A DNA stretch of 64,000 bases from Metallyticus violacea. Its lineage: Eukaryota; Arthropoda; Insecta; Mantodea; Metallyticidae. The stretch covers positions 61,006,501-61,070,500 of the forward strand of contig CM060842.1 of the NCBI GenBank assembly GCA_030762175.1, written 5' to 3'. This document shows positions 34,031-45,399 of this stretch, piece by piece. Below the pieces are notes generated by a model. That model had not been told where the DNA came from. It searched no databases and worked only from the letters and a program-made list of their open reading frames with translations. Each line of letters opens with the position of its first letter. The first letter of the stretch is position 1. Made by a program: the position numbers and the translations under genes.

Positions 34031-36415
34031 CTGTTGTTAAAACAGGGATTATTTCCAGTTTCTTATATCAGCTGCAATGTACGTACTATTGAATCAATGC
34101 TTCATTCATTTGCAATTTAAATGAAGAATGTATTTTAAGTTTATGCTTTAGAAACAATGAATATTTTATTTATACGCAATTTATTTATTTTTAAATAGCA
34201 TATTAATAATATTTCATTAAAGTGTTATGTATTTAGTGATTGTTACATTCTGTTAACATTAAATATTATTTTTAGTACTTTATTTTCGCTATTATACTTT
34301 GTATTTAAAATCAAACATACTAAGTACCTAAGTACTGGATTTCTTGCCCTGTTCCTTCTCCATTTAACTGCTTTTCCACATGCACTCTTGGCAAACTATA
34401 TACACATGCTATTCTTTAAGTGAAAGTATCGTTTTAAGATCAGTGCTCTTAAAACAGAAGATGCAGGATATACAATTGCTGATAAATGGAAAATAAGAGA
34501 AAATTTTACAATTGCCATGTAAATGGCGTTATTAGTAGCTGTGTAAATAACTGAATGAATATCGTAGTTTAAGAAGAATATTAAACCCACAAGGTACAAG
34601 AAGCAGATGCTCTCATCACACAAACTTAAAACGGTCTAAAATAAGGAAAACAGCGCATGTGCTGAGAGGAGTTTAAAGTTATTTTATTTAGATGTTTAGT
34701 TTTTCTTTGATCCTAAAATTGAATACAATATCATAATACTATTGATGATGATAAATATAGTATCTGGAAAGACCAAGTTTTAAACAAATGAGCAGGAGGA
34801 AAGTGAAATATGATTCCATACAGGTGGAAAAAAAAATATATTTGTATTTAGAGCCATTTTATCCAGTTGAGCAATTTTACAGTCTTAAGAGAAAACCTAT
34901 GTATTACTTTCAGTTCATTGCTCTAGAATTATGGGGCATAGTCCAGTTTGGGCTATTTTATTTTCTGATTATTTTAGTTCAGGTACAATACTATGGCATC
35001 AAATACCACGTTCAAAAACAGAAGAATACTGAACTGTTTGAAAATGAGCGAAAATGGACATAGAATATTACGGTTCTGAGGTACAGATATACATTTAATT
35101 TCTGGTATATACAAACCAAAATAATCTAACAATACATTTATTATCATCAACGTTGGAGAAAAAGGGTAGGAAAACACTATGAAAATCATTATGGCTATCT
35201 GGTCAGTCTGGAGTTTTAATCGGTGTAGGAAATAAATCGCGTATATAAAAATAATCGATATAGCATCTCGGTGCCAATTAGATTACATTACCTCTGACAG
35301 AGGTCAATGAGATTCAAACAGAAATGTTCAGTTTTATAGTTGCGATCTCCATGTGAAATATTTGAGCTTCGAACCACCGTCTACAACAGCTTATGACTAA
35401 CCATTACAAACAGTTTATCCTAATTGGAAATATCTCGGTGCAGGCAGTTGGCTATATCAACATTACTAGCTTTTTTATAACACGTCAGCTCACCTTCCAT
35501 AATAAAACCATGGAAGCTAAAACTACTCTATTACAGATGCATTTAGAAAATTAAATTTTATGCAAACACACTTGCTCTGGATAGTAATTAATTGCTGGAT
35601 TTATGGATATGCGTTAAATATGTTTCGCTAATATTTAAAAAAATACACCTGGAGTAAAATATTATGTAAGAGCTCGCATAATACATAGGCAGCACTTGCA
35701 GAATGAAAAGTCATTTTAAGAGGACATCGAAGTGAAAAATTGAACCATCAAACCTGGAGATTTTAGAATTGTTCAGGAGTTTAGCATTACCTAAACAACA
35801 TGTTGACTTAACTACTCAATATCTGATTATGTTTGAATTTTTATTTTGTTCTAAATATTCTCTCACATAAAAGTTGGAATTGTCTTTTAACTGACTGTTG
35901 GAAATGAAAAATTTATCTATATATATTTAGTGTTTAACATTTCATATATTTTTGCTTTAACAGAAATATGCATGGTGATTTTTATAAAGCAAGATCTAAA
36001 AAATCTCCAAAAAGTTTCAGACATGTACATAAAAACTATGGAACAAGATAGATGAGTGGAGGTAAATGTACTTTAAAACTTAAAATCGCAAGAAAAAAAA
36101 AAAAGAAAAGAAAAAAGGGTTTTTTTCATGTCTATAAGTTAGAGTCCAAGAGAAGGGGGTTTAAAGAGTGCAGACATTTTTAAACTAATGTTCCAAAAGC
36201 ATAGACATATGAAACTTCTCAGGTAGGTTCTCTGGTGTTCAAAGCAAATTTTAAAAATATATTGTTTGACCAAAAAAATGCATTCTTATTTTCACTTCGG
36301 TATCCTCTTAAAATAAACAATATTCGCTGTTAGCATTTGATTCAACTCAGATTTTTAGACTTCCGAACGGCAAATCCATTTTGAATTGTATGAACCTGAG
36401 GGACAACAGTAAATA
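34031..36415. other. Unassigned non-coding DNA
   Basis: Strongly AT-rich. Small open frames on both strands around 34.4-35.2 kb have hydrophobic AT-driven composition and no splice context. Confidence 0.45.
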
Positions 36416-36419
36416 TTTT

Positions 36420-36545
36420 GCCTTTGGCTTGAGGAGAAATCCCTAACAAAAGATAACTCCAGCAGGATTCGAACCTACGCCTCCATATTAGTACTCAGCT
36501 CGAACTGCACCAGGGCGACGGTTAACTTATTCAATATGCGCCGAT
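36420..36545 (-). mobile_element. tRNA-like fragment, probable SINE head
   Basis: The minus strand reads ggcgtaggttcgaatcctgc, a perfect B box, with a weaker A-box-like part upstream (ctggtgcagttcgagc). The downstream body is short. No tRNA acceptor stem closes it, so a true tRNA gene is unlikely. Confidence 0.45.
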
Positions 36546-36599
36546 TCATATGAAATAGCACTGCCAGCATATCGCAATGAAGTTGTAGTTTATTAAGTG

Positions 36600-36790
36600 C
36601 GCAGTCGGTCTTCTGTCACACTGCAGTCGTACATAATCTGTTAGACGAACCAGAACATGTGGTTCCAACATGGTGGAGCCCAACCGCACTTCATTTAACA
36701 CATTTAACCGCAGAATGCGTGGAACATTGAACAGGAACTGCCATCACTATCGCCCGATTCAACACCGCCGATTTTTTTGGGGGGTAGACA
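36600..36790 (+). pseudogene. Fragment of a mariner-like transposase catalytic region
   Basis: Translation gives MWFQHGGAQPHFI and, about 30 codons later, LSPDSTPPIFFG. These match the order WFQQDGAPPHF ... SPDLTPLDFFLWG around the second catalytic Asp of mariner-related transposases; that Asp is changed (QQDGA to QHGGA). The rest of the enzyme is absent. Confidence 0.55.
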
Positions 36791-36976
36791 TATTAAAGAG
36801 TATCATTAGGTTATCCTAGTGCGGAACTAATTAACCGAATAAAATATTAGTTGTAAATGTTAAATTGTGGAAAACAATGTTTACACTAAATTGTCAGAAA
36901 ATGCGTGAAAAATTGATTTAATTTCTGCAAAGCATCTTACCGGAGGTCTAACTTTTCGGATGCAGTGGTAGCATTT

Positions 36977-37269
36977 TGTTTATTTAGGGAAGCTCTTTAA
37001 TATCTCAGGCCATCAGCTTCCCATTCAGTTCAGAGCGTGATGCAGCCGATAAATTTTGCTCAGAGGTTTTCTACTTTAAGACTTGAGGTTCTTTACGTGC
37101 CGTACGTCTACGACACGGGACCCACGGCATTACTCCTCTTCCGAAGTAAGTCATACTTATTATTTTTACGCAAAAAAAAAAAAAAAAATCCACGACCCTG
37201 GTCGGGATTGAATCCGCGATCTTGGGTTTACAAGGCAAGTATGGCTACAACTTGACCACCAGGACCGAC
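36977..37269 (-). mobile_element. tRNA-derived SINE, family A
   Basis: Minus-strand copy from cggtcctggtggtcaagttg to the tail at 36977. Has a long poly-A run (37171-37187) after the head, in the same place as the copies at 2.4 kb and, shorter, 57.3 kb. B box is ggattcaatcccgacc. Confidence 0.85.
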
Positions 37270-37329
37270 GTTTCGGGTGCACGTGTCAGTGAACATATGA
37301 GCTGCTATCTAAAAGTTCCCGGAATTATT

Positions 37330-37965
37330 GTTACAAAGATTTCATTTGCGCAATTTTGATACCATTTTCTTTGAAGTAGTCTCCGGTTTCACTTTTGGAA
37401 TGCAGTCTCAAAGTCATTGTTTGTACGTGAGTGTAGACCCTTCTGCGATTCATGCTGTATCTCGTCTACAGTTATGAAACGGTGACCTCTGTCTGCAAAT
37501 GACACACCAACGATGTCAGCAATGTCGTTAATTGTTCTCCTACGATTCTCATGAAGAATTTCCAGGACTTTTTCAAGATTTTCGCAGGTGGTGCTCGTCG
37601 TCTTCCAGTATCACTCGAAACATTTCATCATCGCCGTAGGCTTGCTAAAGTGCAGGCAAGTATACGCAAGTGATGACAGAAATACCGATTGCACTATTCG
37701 CAATGTAAATGCAGCAATGTCGCTTGGCTTATCGCTAGTTTCAAGGTTACAACTCCTTAGCGCAACCCCATACTGCCATTTGTTGACGCGCTACAGAATC
37801 ACTCCGGGAAAATTTTGGTACCACCTTGCATATTCCCTAACAAAAACTGATCCTCTCTGTGTGACCTACCACAATTTGTCGGTACGGTCCTGTTGCATTC
37901 TGTACAAATTGTGCCTTAAAGTTGTTTTATATAGTATATAAAGGTTACAAATGTTTTGAAACACA
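37330..37965 (-). pseudogene. Mariner transposase with catalytic centre deleted
   Basis: On the minus strand the pieces are LEDDEHHLR, then ENLEKVLEILHENRRRTIND and IADIVGVSF (helix-turn-helix and linker, 37.6-37.5 kb), directly joined to DEIQHESQKG, a degraded FQKW-like part and DYFKENGI (C-terminal end of SETMAR-type mariner transposases). The region carrying the catalytic D,D(34)D residues is missing between VGVSF and the C-terminal helix, so the copy is an internal deletion plus point decay. A poly-A/T tract (37967-37991) borders it. The adjacent family A SINE sits immediately on its other side. Confidence 0.8.
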
Positions 37966-37966
37966 C

Positions 37967-37991
37967 AAAAAAAAAAAAAAAAAAAAAAAAA
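37967..37991 (+). repeat. Poly-A tract
   Basis: An uninterrupted run of A directly next to the 5' end of the deleted mariner. Confidence 0.9.
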
Positions 37992-37999
37992 GGATTATA

Positions 38000-39470
38000 C
38001 ACTGAAATAATTGTGTACCAATAATAGAATTAATAACCTTTGTAATGGATTTCTATAGCATCGCTGTTCGCTTTGTCGTCTTTTTATTGCTTCTGTAACT
38101 TACTCAATGTTTGCCCTTAGCTCTTCATCCACAATGAACACAAAACTTTACAGCGTTTTGCCAGATATTTTGTTTTCAACACCCAGTACCGATGCTCTTT
38201 TGTTATTACGCTTCCATCCTTTTGTTACCTTTTACCAGGATAGATGATTCTGTCGCCCATTCAGTTTTTACATTGTGCACTCAACTTTATCTCTATTCTC
38301 TGAGTTACCAACAGTTAGGTGTTTTACAGCTTTTTGTTTCCGGTAGTGATGCACTCTTTTGTTGAAGTCTTGCCGTTCTCATTCCGAATTTCGATATAGA
38401 AACCTTTGCTGTGCTACACGACAGGCCTTGGAAATGGGTTCTCCGCTGACCTGCGTTTAGGGAAATAAAAAGGCTTCAAATTATCTCTAAAATGTACTAA
38501 AAATGCAAATAAAAAGACCTGTTGAAATATAGGCTGCTCTGGAAAGCCACGTATACAGCTGTGTTGCAATTATTTTGCTCAACAACCGGAGAGAAACGAG
38601 AGACCTCCACGAGATAAGGGTAGACTCTTGTTTTTCTGGGAATACAAAGGGCAGAAGTAAAAAGTTTCTTCATGCTAAAGTGCAAGTTTCATTCCAAGTA
38701 TTTTGACACAAGAAGGAAGTTTAATGTTTCTATTCTTTTGTTGTTACTCGTTACTTTGTGAATCCAAGTGTGTTTATAGCAAGACACTTCCTCCTAAGTT
38801 TAAAACAGACAAAACAAAACAAAATATTTGCCCTAGCGCAATGTTTCTCAACTAGTGGGTCAATATCAGTTGGGGGAGGGGGGCAACGGTCAAAGGTCAC
38901 CGTCAGATTTGTAACTTAAAATTACAAAACCGAATTTCATAGCCATAAGATAATGTAAACTTTGACATTCTTTTCTTGCATTAGTTTTGGAGCGCCTGGA
39001 TCAGTTTATAACTGCACAATAAGATGCGCTAGTCTCTAAATAGTTTTTATGTCTTATCATTGTAGAAAAGTGAAGTGGCGTAGGGAAAGAGTGAGTGGTC
39101 ATAAACTCAGTCCATGATATTCCGTACTCTGCAGTCAGAAAACGTGCCCAATTCTTCACAGGTGAATTTTGAATACATATTTGCAATGCTTTGTTTGTAC
39201 ATAGCGATTCATTTTAGATTACTTCAAACCTTCTTCCGATAAAATTATTTCAAAACACATTGCACTATGAAATCAGTTTGCAAAGTACGTAAATTCTAGA
39301 GCTGGGACGAATCCTAAAGTTTCTCGAATCGGAATCTTAATGGACTCTCCAATCCAAGATCTCAAATCTTCTTAAAGAAGAAAAGGAGGGAAAAGGCTTC
39401 TACTTAAAATAATGATCAGTAAGGATAACGATGAGCGTAGCCTAAGTTGCGGAGATTTGAGTTTATTTGA
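38000..39470. other. Unassigned non-coding DNA
   Basis: No gene or repeat recognised. Open frames are short and lack splice borders. Confidence 0.4.
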
Positions 39471-39475
39471 GTTAC

Positions 39476-40090
39476 GGGCCGGCAGAGCGCGGGTGCGTAC
39501 TGAGAGAATCCAGTCATCAAGATTTATAATGCAATTGCAGATAACAGCTTACATTTGCTTACGAAAGGCTTTGGTACCCTGTGTTACTAGGTGCTTTCAT
39601 TATGTGTAAATTGTGTGTTCACTTTTCTTCGTTACTTATGCCACCACATAAATGTGGTCATGAACAGGTTTCTATGTGCCATATATAAGGGAGACGGATT
39701 CTTGCACAGAAAAGGTAAGTCGAATCGCAAGAAAATATTATGGTAACTGTATTCAAGGTAGAGAAGGTGTTTGCCAACTTGTTAAACATTTACAAGAGAC
39801 AAGATCTATTGAAACGTGTTCCGAAACGTCGTGTTCTTACGGAAGAAAAGTTAGGTGAAAATACAGAGATTTCCTATGCAGATGCCGGCAATGTATTTCC
39901 GCTGAGAGGCATCATTTTCAACACCTCTTATAACACAAGTAATTATTATTATCATCATCATCATCATCATCATGAGTTTTAAATACAGTCTCATTTTATG
40001 TTTTAGTAAAAATATAAATATTAACTTTATTCGCGGCAACCCTGTCTCTTTTTGGCGGTTGCGGCTGCACTTTGCCAGTAAGCAGCTGCG
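39476..40090 (+). mobile_element. Non-autonomous transposon copy 2 (deleted DUF4817-type family, best copy)
   Basis: Translation in shifting frames gives FKVEKVFANLLNIYKR and KRRVLTEEKLGENTEIS, the helix-turn-helix region of DUF4817-type transposases (usual text RRRVLTEEKLDEI), followed at once by RCRQCISAERHHFQHLL, the very C-terminus of the same proteins. All of the DDE catalytic domain is missing. The fused remnant and flanks recur at 13308-13915 and 56826-57155, so a deleted master copy was probably mobilised in trans. An ATC microsatellite (39945-39973) lies inside. Confidence 0.75.
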
Positions 40091-40364
40091 TTTAGGCGCC
40101 CTCTAACTCAGCTTCACTGTAGAAATGCTATGCTGAGTAACTAACTACACTGAGTAGTTCAATACTGAGGCATATGTTCGGCGCAACGTTTAGCATGAGT
40201 CCCTGAAATCCGCCAGAACTGTAGAGAGTTAGTTTAATGACTTTCCACAGAGCTCAGCGCACGGCAGTTTCATTATTAGAGTACGTTAGATGGCATGCTA
40301 AAACATGTGGCAATGAGGGCCGCCTGTGATACCGGTGATCCGGGTACCAACGAAATTGCAAAAT

Positions 40365-40625
40365 GTCGGTCCTGGTGGTGTAGCGGTAACCATTGTTGCA
40401 TCCTAAACCCAAGATCGCGGGTTCAAAACCGGCCAGGATCGATCAATTTTTTTCGGGCGTAAAAATCCAAAGTATAAGGGAAGTAAAGCGTGGGCACGAA
40501 AAAGAACCTCATGGCTGAAAGAAGAAGTCTCTGAGCAAAATTTGCCGGCCATTTCACGGCCTGAATTGAATGGGACACTGATGACCTGAGATGTTAAGCA
40601 CAGTCCGTAAATAAAACAATAAAAA
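40365..40625 (+). mobile_element. tRNA-derived SINE, family A
   Basis: Head gtcggtcctggtggtgtagc, B box gcgggttcaaaaccggccag, then the family body, with a deletion of the gtcccgtgtcgtacattta block. It ends ctgatgacctgagatgttaa and an ataaaacaataaaa tail. Confidence 0.9.
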
Positions 40626-42030
40626 TTTGCAACAATAGCTGTTTGTTCGTCAATGAACGCTTCTACTGGACGTCTACGGTGTAAAATTGATATTTCCTGA
40701 GTTTTAACGGTTTTTTAGACTTTTAGAAACTCCAACCACTAGGGAAGTTCGAAGATTCGAATATTCCCTTCCTAGTAAATTCTAACTTCAAATATGAATC
40801 ATTATAGTTTCTAGATTCTTAGGAATGGATAGAAGTGTTCTTTTTAAAGATTTATCTACTTTAGAATACAATCCAGAGACAATTCGCAAGCATATTAAAT
40901 GACATTGCTGCCAACAAGGAAAATAACAGGAGACGGTCAACGTGTCTGAACAGAACTAAACTGAACATTTCTAGACCATGTTATGGATCTGCAGAATATT
41001 TACACTAAAAAGTATAGAAGCATTAATGTTATTCGTAAGAGATTCCGCTTGGTTAGTTCCACTTCTAACAAAGCTAGTAATGGTTTTCAGAGTTATTTTT
41101 CATGTCACAGACTTACTATACCTCTAAAACTAAATACTGTTCCCAAGAGCCTATAGGTCTATGACAGTTCAACAATATAGCACTTACAAAGATCTCTCTA
41201 GATTCCAGTGGTTACTCTAATGTTACCAAAATAAACGAAGATAGTGAAATTCCCAAGGAAAGAATGAGAAAATGACAATATGTTAGTATAGTCAATACGT
41301 TTTAAATGGGTTTCTGTAGATCTCACAGTCATGGCTAATAAAAGTTGCCAGAAGGCGATCAGAAAACTGCAGTTCTCTTAACTGAGTGCTGATTTCCTTC
41401 AGGTTGCATGCTCTTGTTAAGGTTCGATGAAAAAGTCACGATGTAAACTGTTTTCTTACCACAATAGAAGCTTTCGTGGAGTGGTCGCCGCACCATCACC
41501 CGGTTCAAACAGCTACATAGGAATTCGTGCTTCTTAAAAGGCATTCAGGATGGGCAAATTAAGTTCTCAGTATTAGCATATATTTCCTTAAAAAAAACAA
41601 AAAAACAACAACAACAACAACCATACACACACACATACATACTCATTCAATTCTGAATGGAACTTTTTTAAATTTTTACCTTTCACACATTGTATATTTT
41701 TTACTGCAATAATAAATGTTAATGTTTTAAAAACAGTTTTTCCTTTGAATATTTTTTGTATAAAAGAAATGCGAAATTTATGCATGTACACACACGCGCG
41801 CCCGCGCTCGCCTTAGCCATATAATGCCTTACAAGTAAATATCTCTTAAATGAACCAAAAAAACCAAATGCTTATATTTATATAACATGTAGTTAGTGAA
41901 AATTTAGCGATTTTGGTGAAATAACATAATTTCTAATTTTTTTATATCCAAAAATGTGAAAAAGAAATGTGCAAGTGAAGTTTTCACATCATAGAGCCCT
42001 AAATTCTCACGTTACACTCTTCTCTATCTT
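40626..42030. other. Unassigned non-coding DNA with simple repeats
   Basis: Contains CAA and CA repeats at 41605-41635 and a cacacacgcgcgcccgcgc stretch at 41788-41806. No gene recognised. Confidence 0.45.
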
Positions 42031-42039
42031 CCTCTGATA

Positions 42040-42690
42040 TTCTTAACACACACACTGAAATTCAGCACGTACTATTATTACCATTGCACGGAACATCACT
42101 TAACTCATCATCATTCTCCACCAGCACTGTCACCAATGCCCGTCTCTGGAATGCATTGCCACGGGATGTCAGAGACTGCCAAACTTTAGGAGCATTTCAT
42201 AAGAAATTGTTTAATGTGATTAGGAAAAATAAATTGACCTATCTTTAGATTCTTTATGTTACAATACATTTATTTGTTTTATCCTACTATAGAATTTTCT
42301 ATTTTATTATTGTTATTGTTATTACTATCATAAAGGTTAGTATCTCTTTCATAGTCTTGTTAGTGTTTCCCATTGGTATGTTTTACTAGTGGGTACATTT
42401 ATTTCCACTCTCATGATTTATATGTATGAAGTGTCGTTGTTACTGCAGGCTCTATTTTTTATTTTCTTTCTTCTTAAGTCAACATTTTTCATTATTCATG
42501 TTTACATATTAGCACATATTTATCTCTTTCATGTTTTATATAGGTATATATGCTTACGATTGTTGTCCTTATTACTGTTTATGTTATGATTATTGTAATA
42601 CTATCATTAAATCATTGTAATTATTATTAGATTGGCAAAGCCGAAGAGAAGACTTGATGGCTTTAGCTGTCAGAATAAACAAACAAAGAA
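42040..42690 (+). mobile_element. Non-LTR retrotransposon 3' end (RT ORF C-terminus plus 3' UTR)
   Basis: From about 42048 to TAG at 42246-42248 one frame is open and ends with TNARLWNALPRDVRDCQTLG and AFHKKLFNVIRKNKL, the characteristic C-terminus of a LINE reverse-transcriptase ORF (RLWN.LP..VR). It is followed by about 440 bp of AT-rich 3' UTR ending in gtcagaataaacaaacaaa, a typical LINE tail. The copy is 5'-truncated, as is usual for LINE insertions, with only about 66 codons kept; this surviving part is intact, suggesting it is relatively young. Confidence 0.8.
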
Positions 42691-42699
42691 ATAACATAC

Positions 42700-45250
42700 A
42701 AGGAAGCAGCAGCCGTTAATTTTTGAGTTTAAACTAAACAGAAGAGTTTGAAGTAGCCGAAAAGCAGTTATGATTACAAAGTCTGGAGATTGCCGCATTA
42801 ATTATTAGTTATTATTTGATTTAATATTCTTTTGCCAATTTACATAACAAATCTGAACATAATATCAAACATAAATAAAAGAAGGAAGGAATATTTACCT
42901 TGTCAAGAGAAATAATAAGCTATTGTTAAAATAATACATAAATAATATGCTTATGATATCTACATGACTCAAACGTCATTTCAAATAAATAATCATGCAA
43001 TTCAGAATCAAAAATTATAAAAACCACTTTTTTCCTCGAAACCGTCCCATTCCCTTTGTACAGCTAGTGGTTAAACGCTGTATAAAAATATTTGTATAAA
43101 TGAATATAACATTTTAAGGAACATTTGTTGTGGATGCACATAAAGCAAATCGGCTACTGGCTAGAGGGGAATAATATGTAAGATATCCACTTTACGGACC
43201 TGAACTCAACAACAGAAAGCTCTCTGGCAGGTACCACATGATCTATTGCGTGTTACCTGCCGTTGCCTTTTCCCCCTTTTTGCTAGCATCGCAAACAAGC
43301 CGAACGCTATTTCTACATCGGTACGATCAACACGTTCTTCCATACAACCAAAAATAATATTCGTAGCACGTCATTATTCTTTGGTAGAGTGCAGCCATGA
43401 TCAGAAATTTCTACCTACACACTATTTTATATCAAGTCGAATTTCTCAACTTTGGTCTCTGCGGGTGTTTTTTGTTCGTTAGAGCGCAAGGTTTTGAATC
43501 TATTTTTCTTTCCTTATTTAAAGACGCCGTTTGCGACAGAAGTCGATAGGCGTTTAGAAAGTTTATTTTCGTAACAGAATTAGAGAAGTAGGATAATGCA
43601 CATAAAAGACGATTCTTTGCAGCTAATCTAATTTTTTTAAAAACTATGCAATAAGCAATGTGAATTGTTGTATTATCGGTTTACTTTATGAAACAATGAT
43701 ATTAGCTTTCTAAGTGTGTTGTTTAAAATATTCTTCTCTTATAGGAAACAATTTACCTAGAATCCCGGTATTTGCAAAATAGACCCCCCCCCCCATTGTA
43801 ATTTTCCTTGGCTGCAAACGCAAATTTTAGGTTGGACATTTCCTTACCACTAACCATAGAGAGCACTTACTTTTAAATAGATGATTAAAAAAAAATAAAC
43901 GAAATGAGGGAGGGGGGGCAGAAAGGCGGCTGAGTAATTAACGCCATCTGCTACCAAATTGGCAAAGGCAGAAAAGAAACTAACGTAAGGTGATATGTGC
44001 AACAAAAAATGTTTCACATGAGCAGTGTTAAACAACATAAAATGACAATAAATAAGCAGAGAGAAAAAGCATAACAACAATACACACAAGTGGATGCATT
44101 TGCTATCAACTGAGCGAGCCCCCTTCCCAAAAAGAGCCTTCCATTCATCCATAATGGCGATTAAGGCATGCTCGCAACGCCACCACGAATGATTCGGTCG
44201 AGGTCGAATGTGGGTTCGTTGCTGGTATTCAGGAAAGGGCACAAGTAAAGTTTGTAGTCCGGATTTGAAGGGAACAGTCACTAGTTCCCGAATATGTTCT
44301 GAGAAGTACATCGGCATGGTTCAGACCATACAAACATTTTATGATGTGACAAAGCCCTCGCTCCCGACTCCCAGATACAGGAAGGAATGTTTCAACTTCA
44401 TCAAGCTTCAGTCACCTGCTCATTTCCATTCTATAACATGAGCAAGTCTGTTCCAAACGCTTGGAACATTTCTGCTTGGACAATGTTGAAGATGTATGCA
44501 ATTTATGAAATATGCTCGTTGTAACCATTCGTTCCGTTGAGATCAATAATTGTGTCGTTTCATTACACATTTGCCGTGTGGGGTCAGTATTTAAAACAGT
44601 TTCAAATGTTATATTTATTTGCCAATACATTTGTTGTTGTGACGTTACATGTTCTGGCGTAATAATTTGCCAGTGCCCTTTCGTTTGCATATTGTTTCAT
44701 ACACCAACGTAACGTTCCACTCCGTGAGGTTTTCTTGTTAGATTCAGCCTGCCATTTCATCTTCATCTTGAACCAAAATAAAACTCCTGTCCCAAGAGAA
44801 GTTTTTCATCAGCCCCAAATATTATCTAGCAGTCGATCTAAACGATACATAAGCGACTGATTTCATGGCAAATATTCAACACAGTCTATAAATGCCTTAT
44901 ATTATTCACACCATAATCAGTTCCTTTAACAAGTAAATCATTAACTACACATCTGATCTTCAGAAATGGGAAGAATGCAACTCAATAGTTCAACACGGAA
45001 GACACAATGACTTTTTTTTCTAATCTAACTGATTTGCATCTGATCAGCTGTTCCGGGCATAGATATTAACGCAAAATTAACCTTTTTTATTTGCTATTGT
45101 TTTTTTTTTTTTTTCTGTGATATTTTCTGTGATACTTTCTGGTTTAAATGTTTAGAGGTTTTACTGTATTTATTGCTTCTACAATGAAGAATAATTTAAG
45201 CTTTTTCCGATTTCCACACAATTAATCACTTTATTTGTAGTTTTAAGTCC
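42700..45250. other. Unassigned non-coding DNA
   Basis: No gene recognised. A minus-strand open frame at 43850-44317 (155 codons) is the longest here, but its second half is plain AT-driven hydrophobic sequence and no domain or splice border supports it. Confidence 0.4.
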
Positions 45251-45268
45251 TGCACTTGAAAAGTTAAT

Positions 45269-45382
45269 ATGGATGGCGAGAGAAGAGTAAGGCAGGTGCC
45301 CCAGTACAGGGCAGTTGCTATGGAGACAGCTCGACCCGGACGCATCATCCTGGGCTATTTCTTGGAAGGAAGCTCACTGCCA
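45269..45382 (+). CDS. Candidate first coding exon of an unidentified gene
   Basis: ATG at 45269 has a strong start context (A at -3, G at +4) and an in-frame TGA 12 bases upstream. The frame stays open for 38 codons to CCA|gtaagc, a good donor in phase 0. The peptide starts MDGERRVRQVPQYRAV and continues AMETARPGRIILGYFLEGSS with LP at the end. The segment is clearly less AT-rich than its surroundings, as expected for coding DNA. No signal peptide. I do not recognise the family and did not find the second exon. Could be chance, but three independent signals coincide. Confidence 0.5.
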
Positions 45383-45399
45383 GTAAGCTAACTACTTGT

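Noticed and set aside
36420..36545. Functional tRNA gene on the minus strand
   Set aside because: The B box is perfect but no closing acceptor stem or clean A box is present.
41359..41806. Possible CRISPR or structured repeat around CA/CAA repeats
   Set aside because: Only simple microsatellites; no regularly spaced repeats with unique spacers anywhere in the window.
43850..44317. 155-codon minus-strand open frame
   Set aside because: Second half is AT-driven hydrophobic sequence, there is no domain, no splice border and no composition shift at its ends; no multicopy signature seen.
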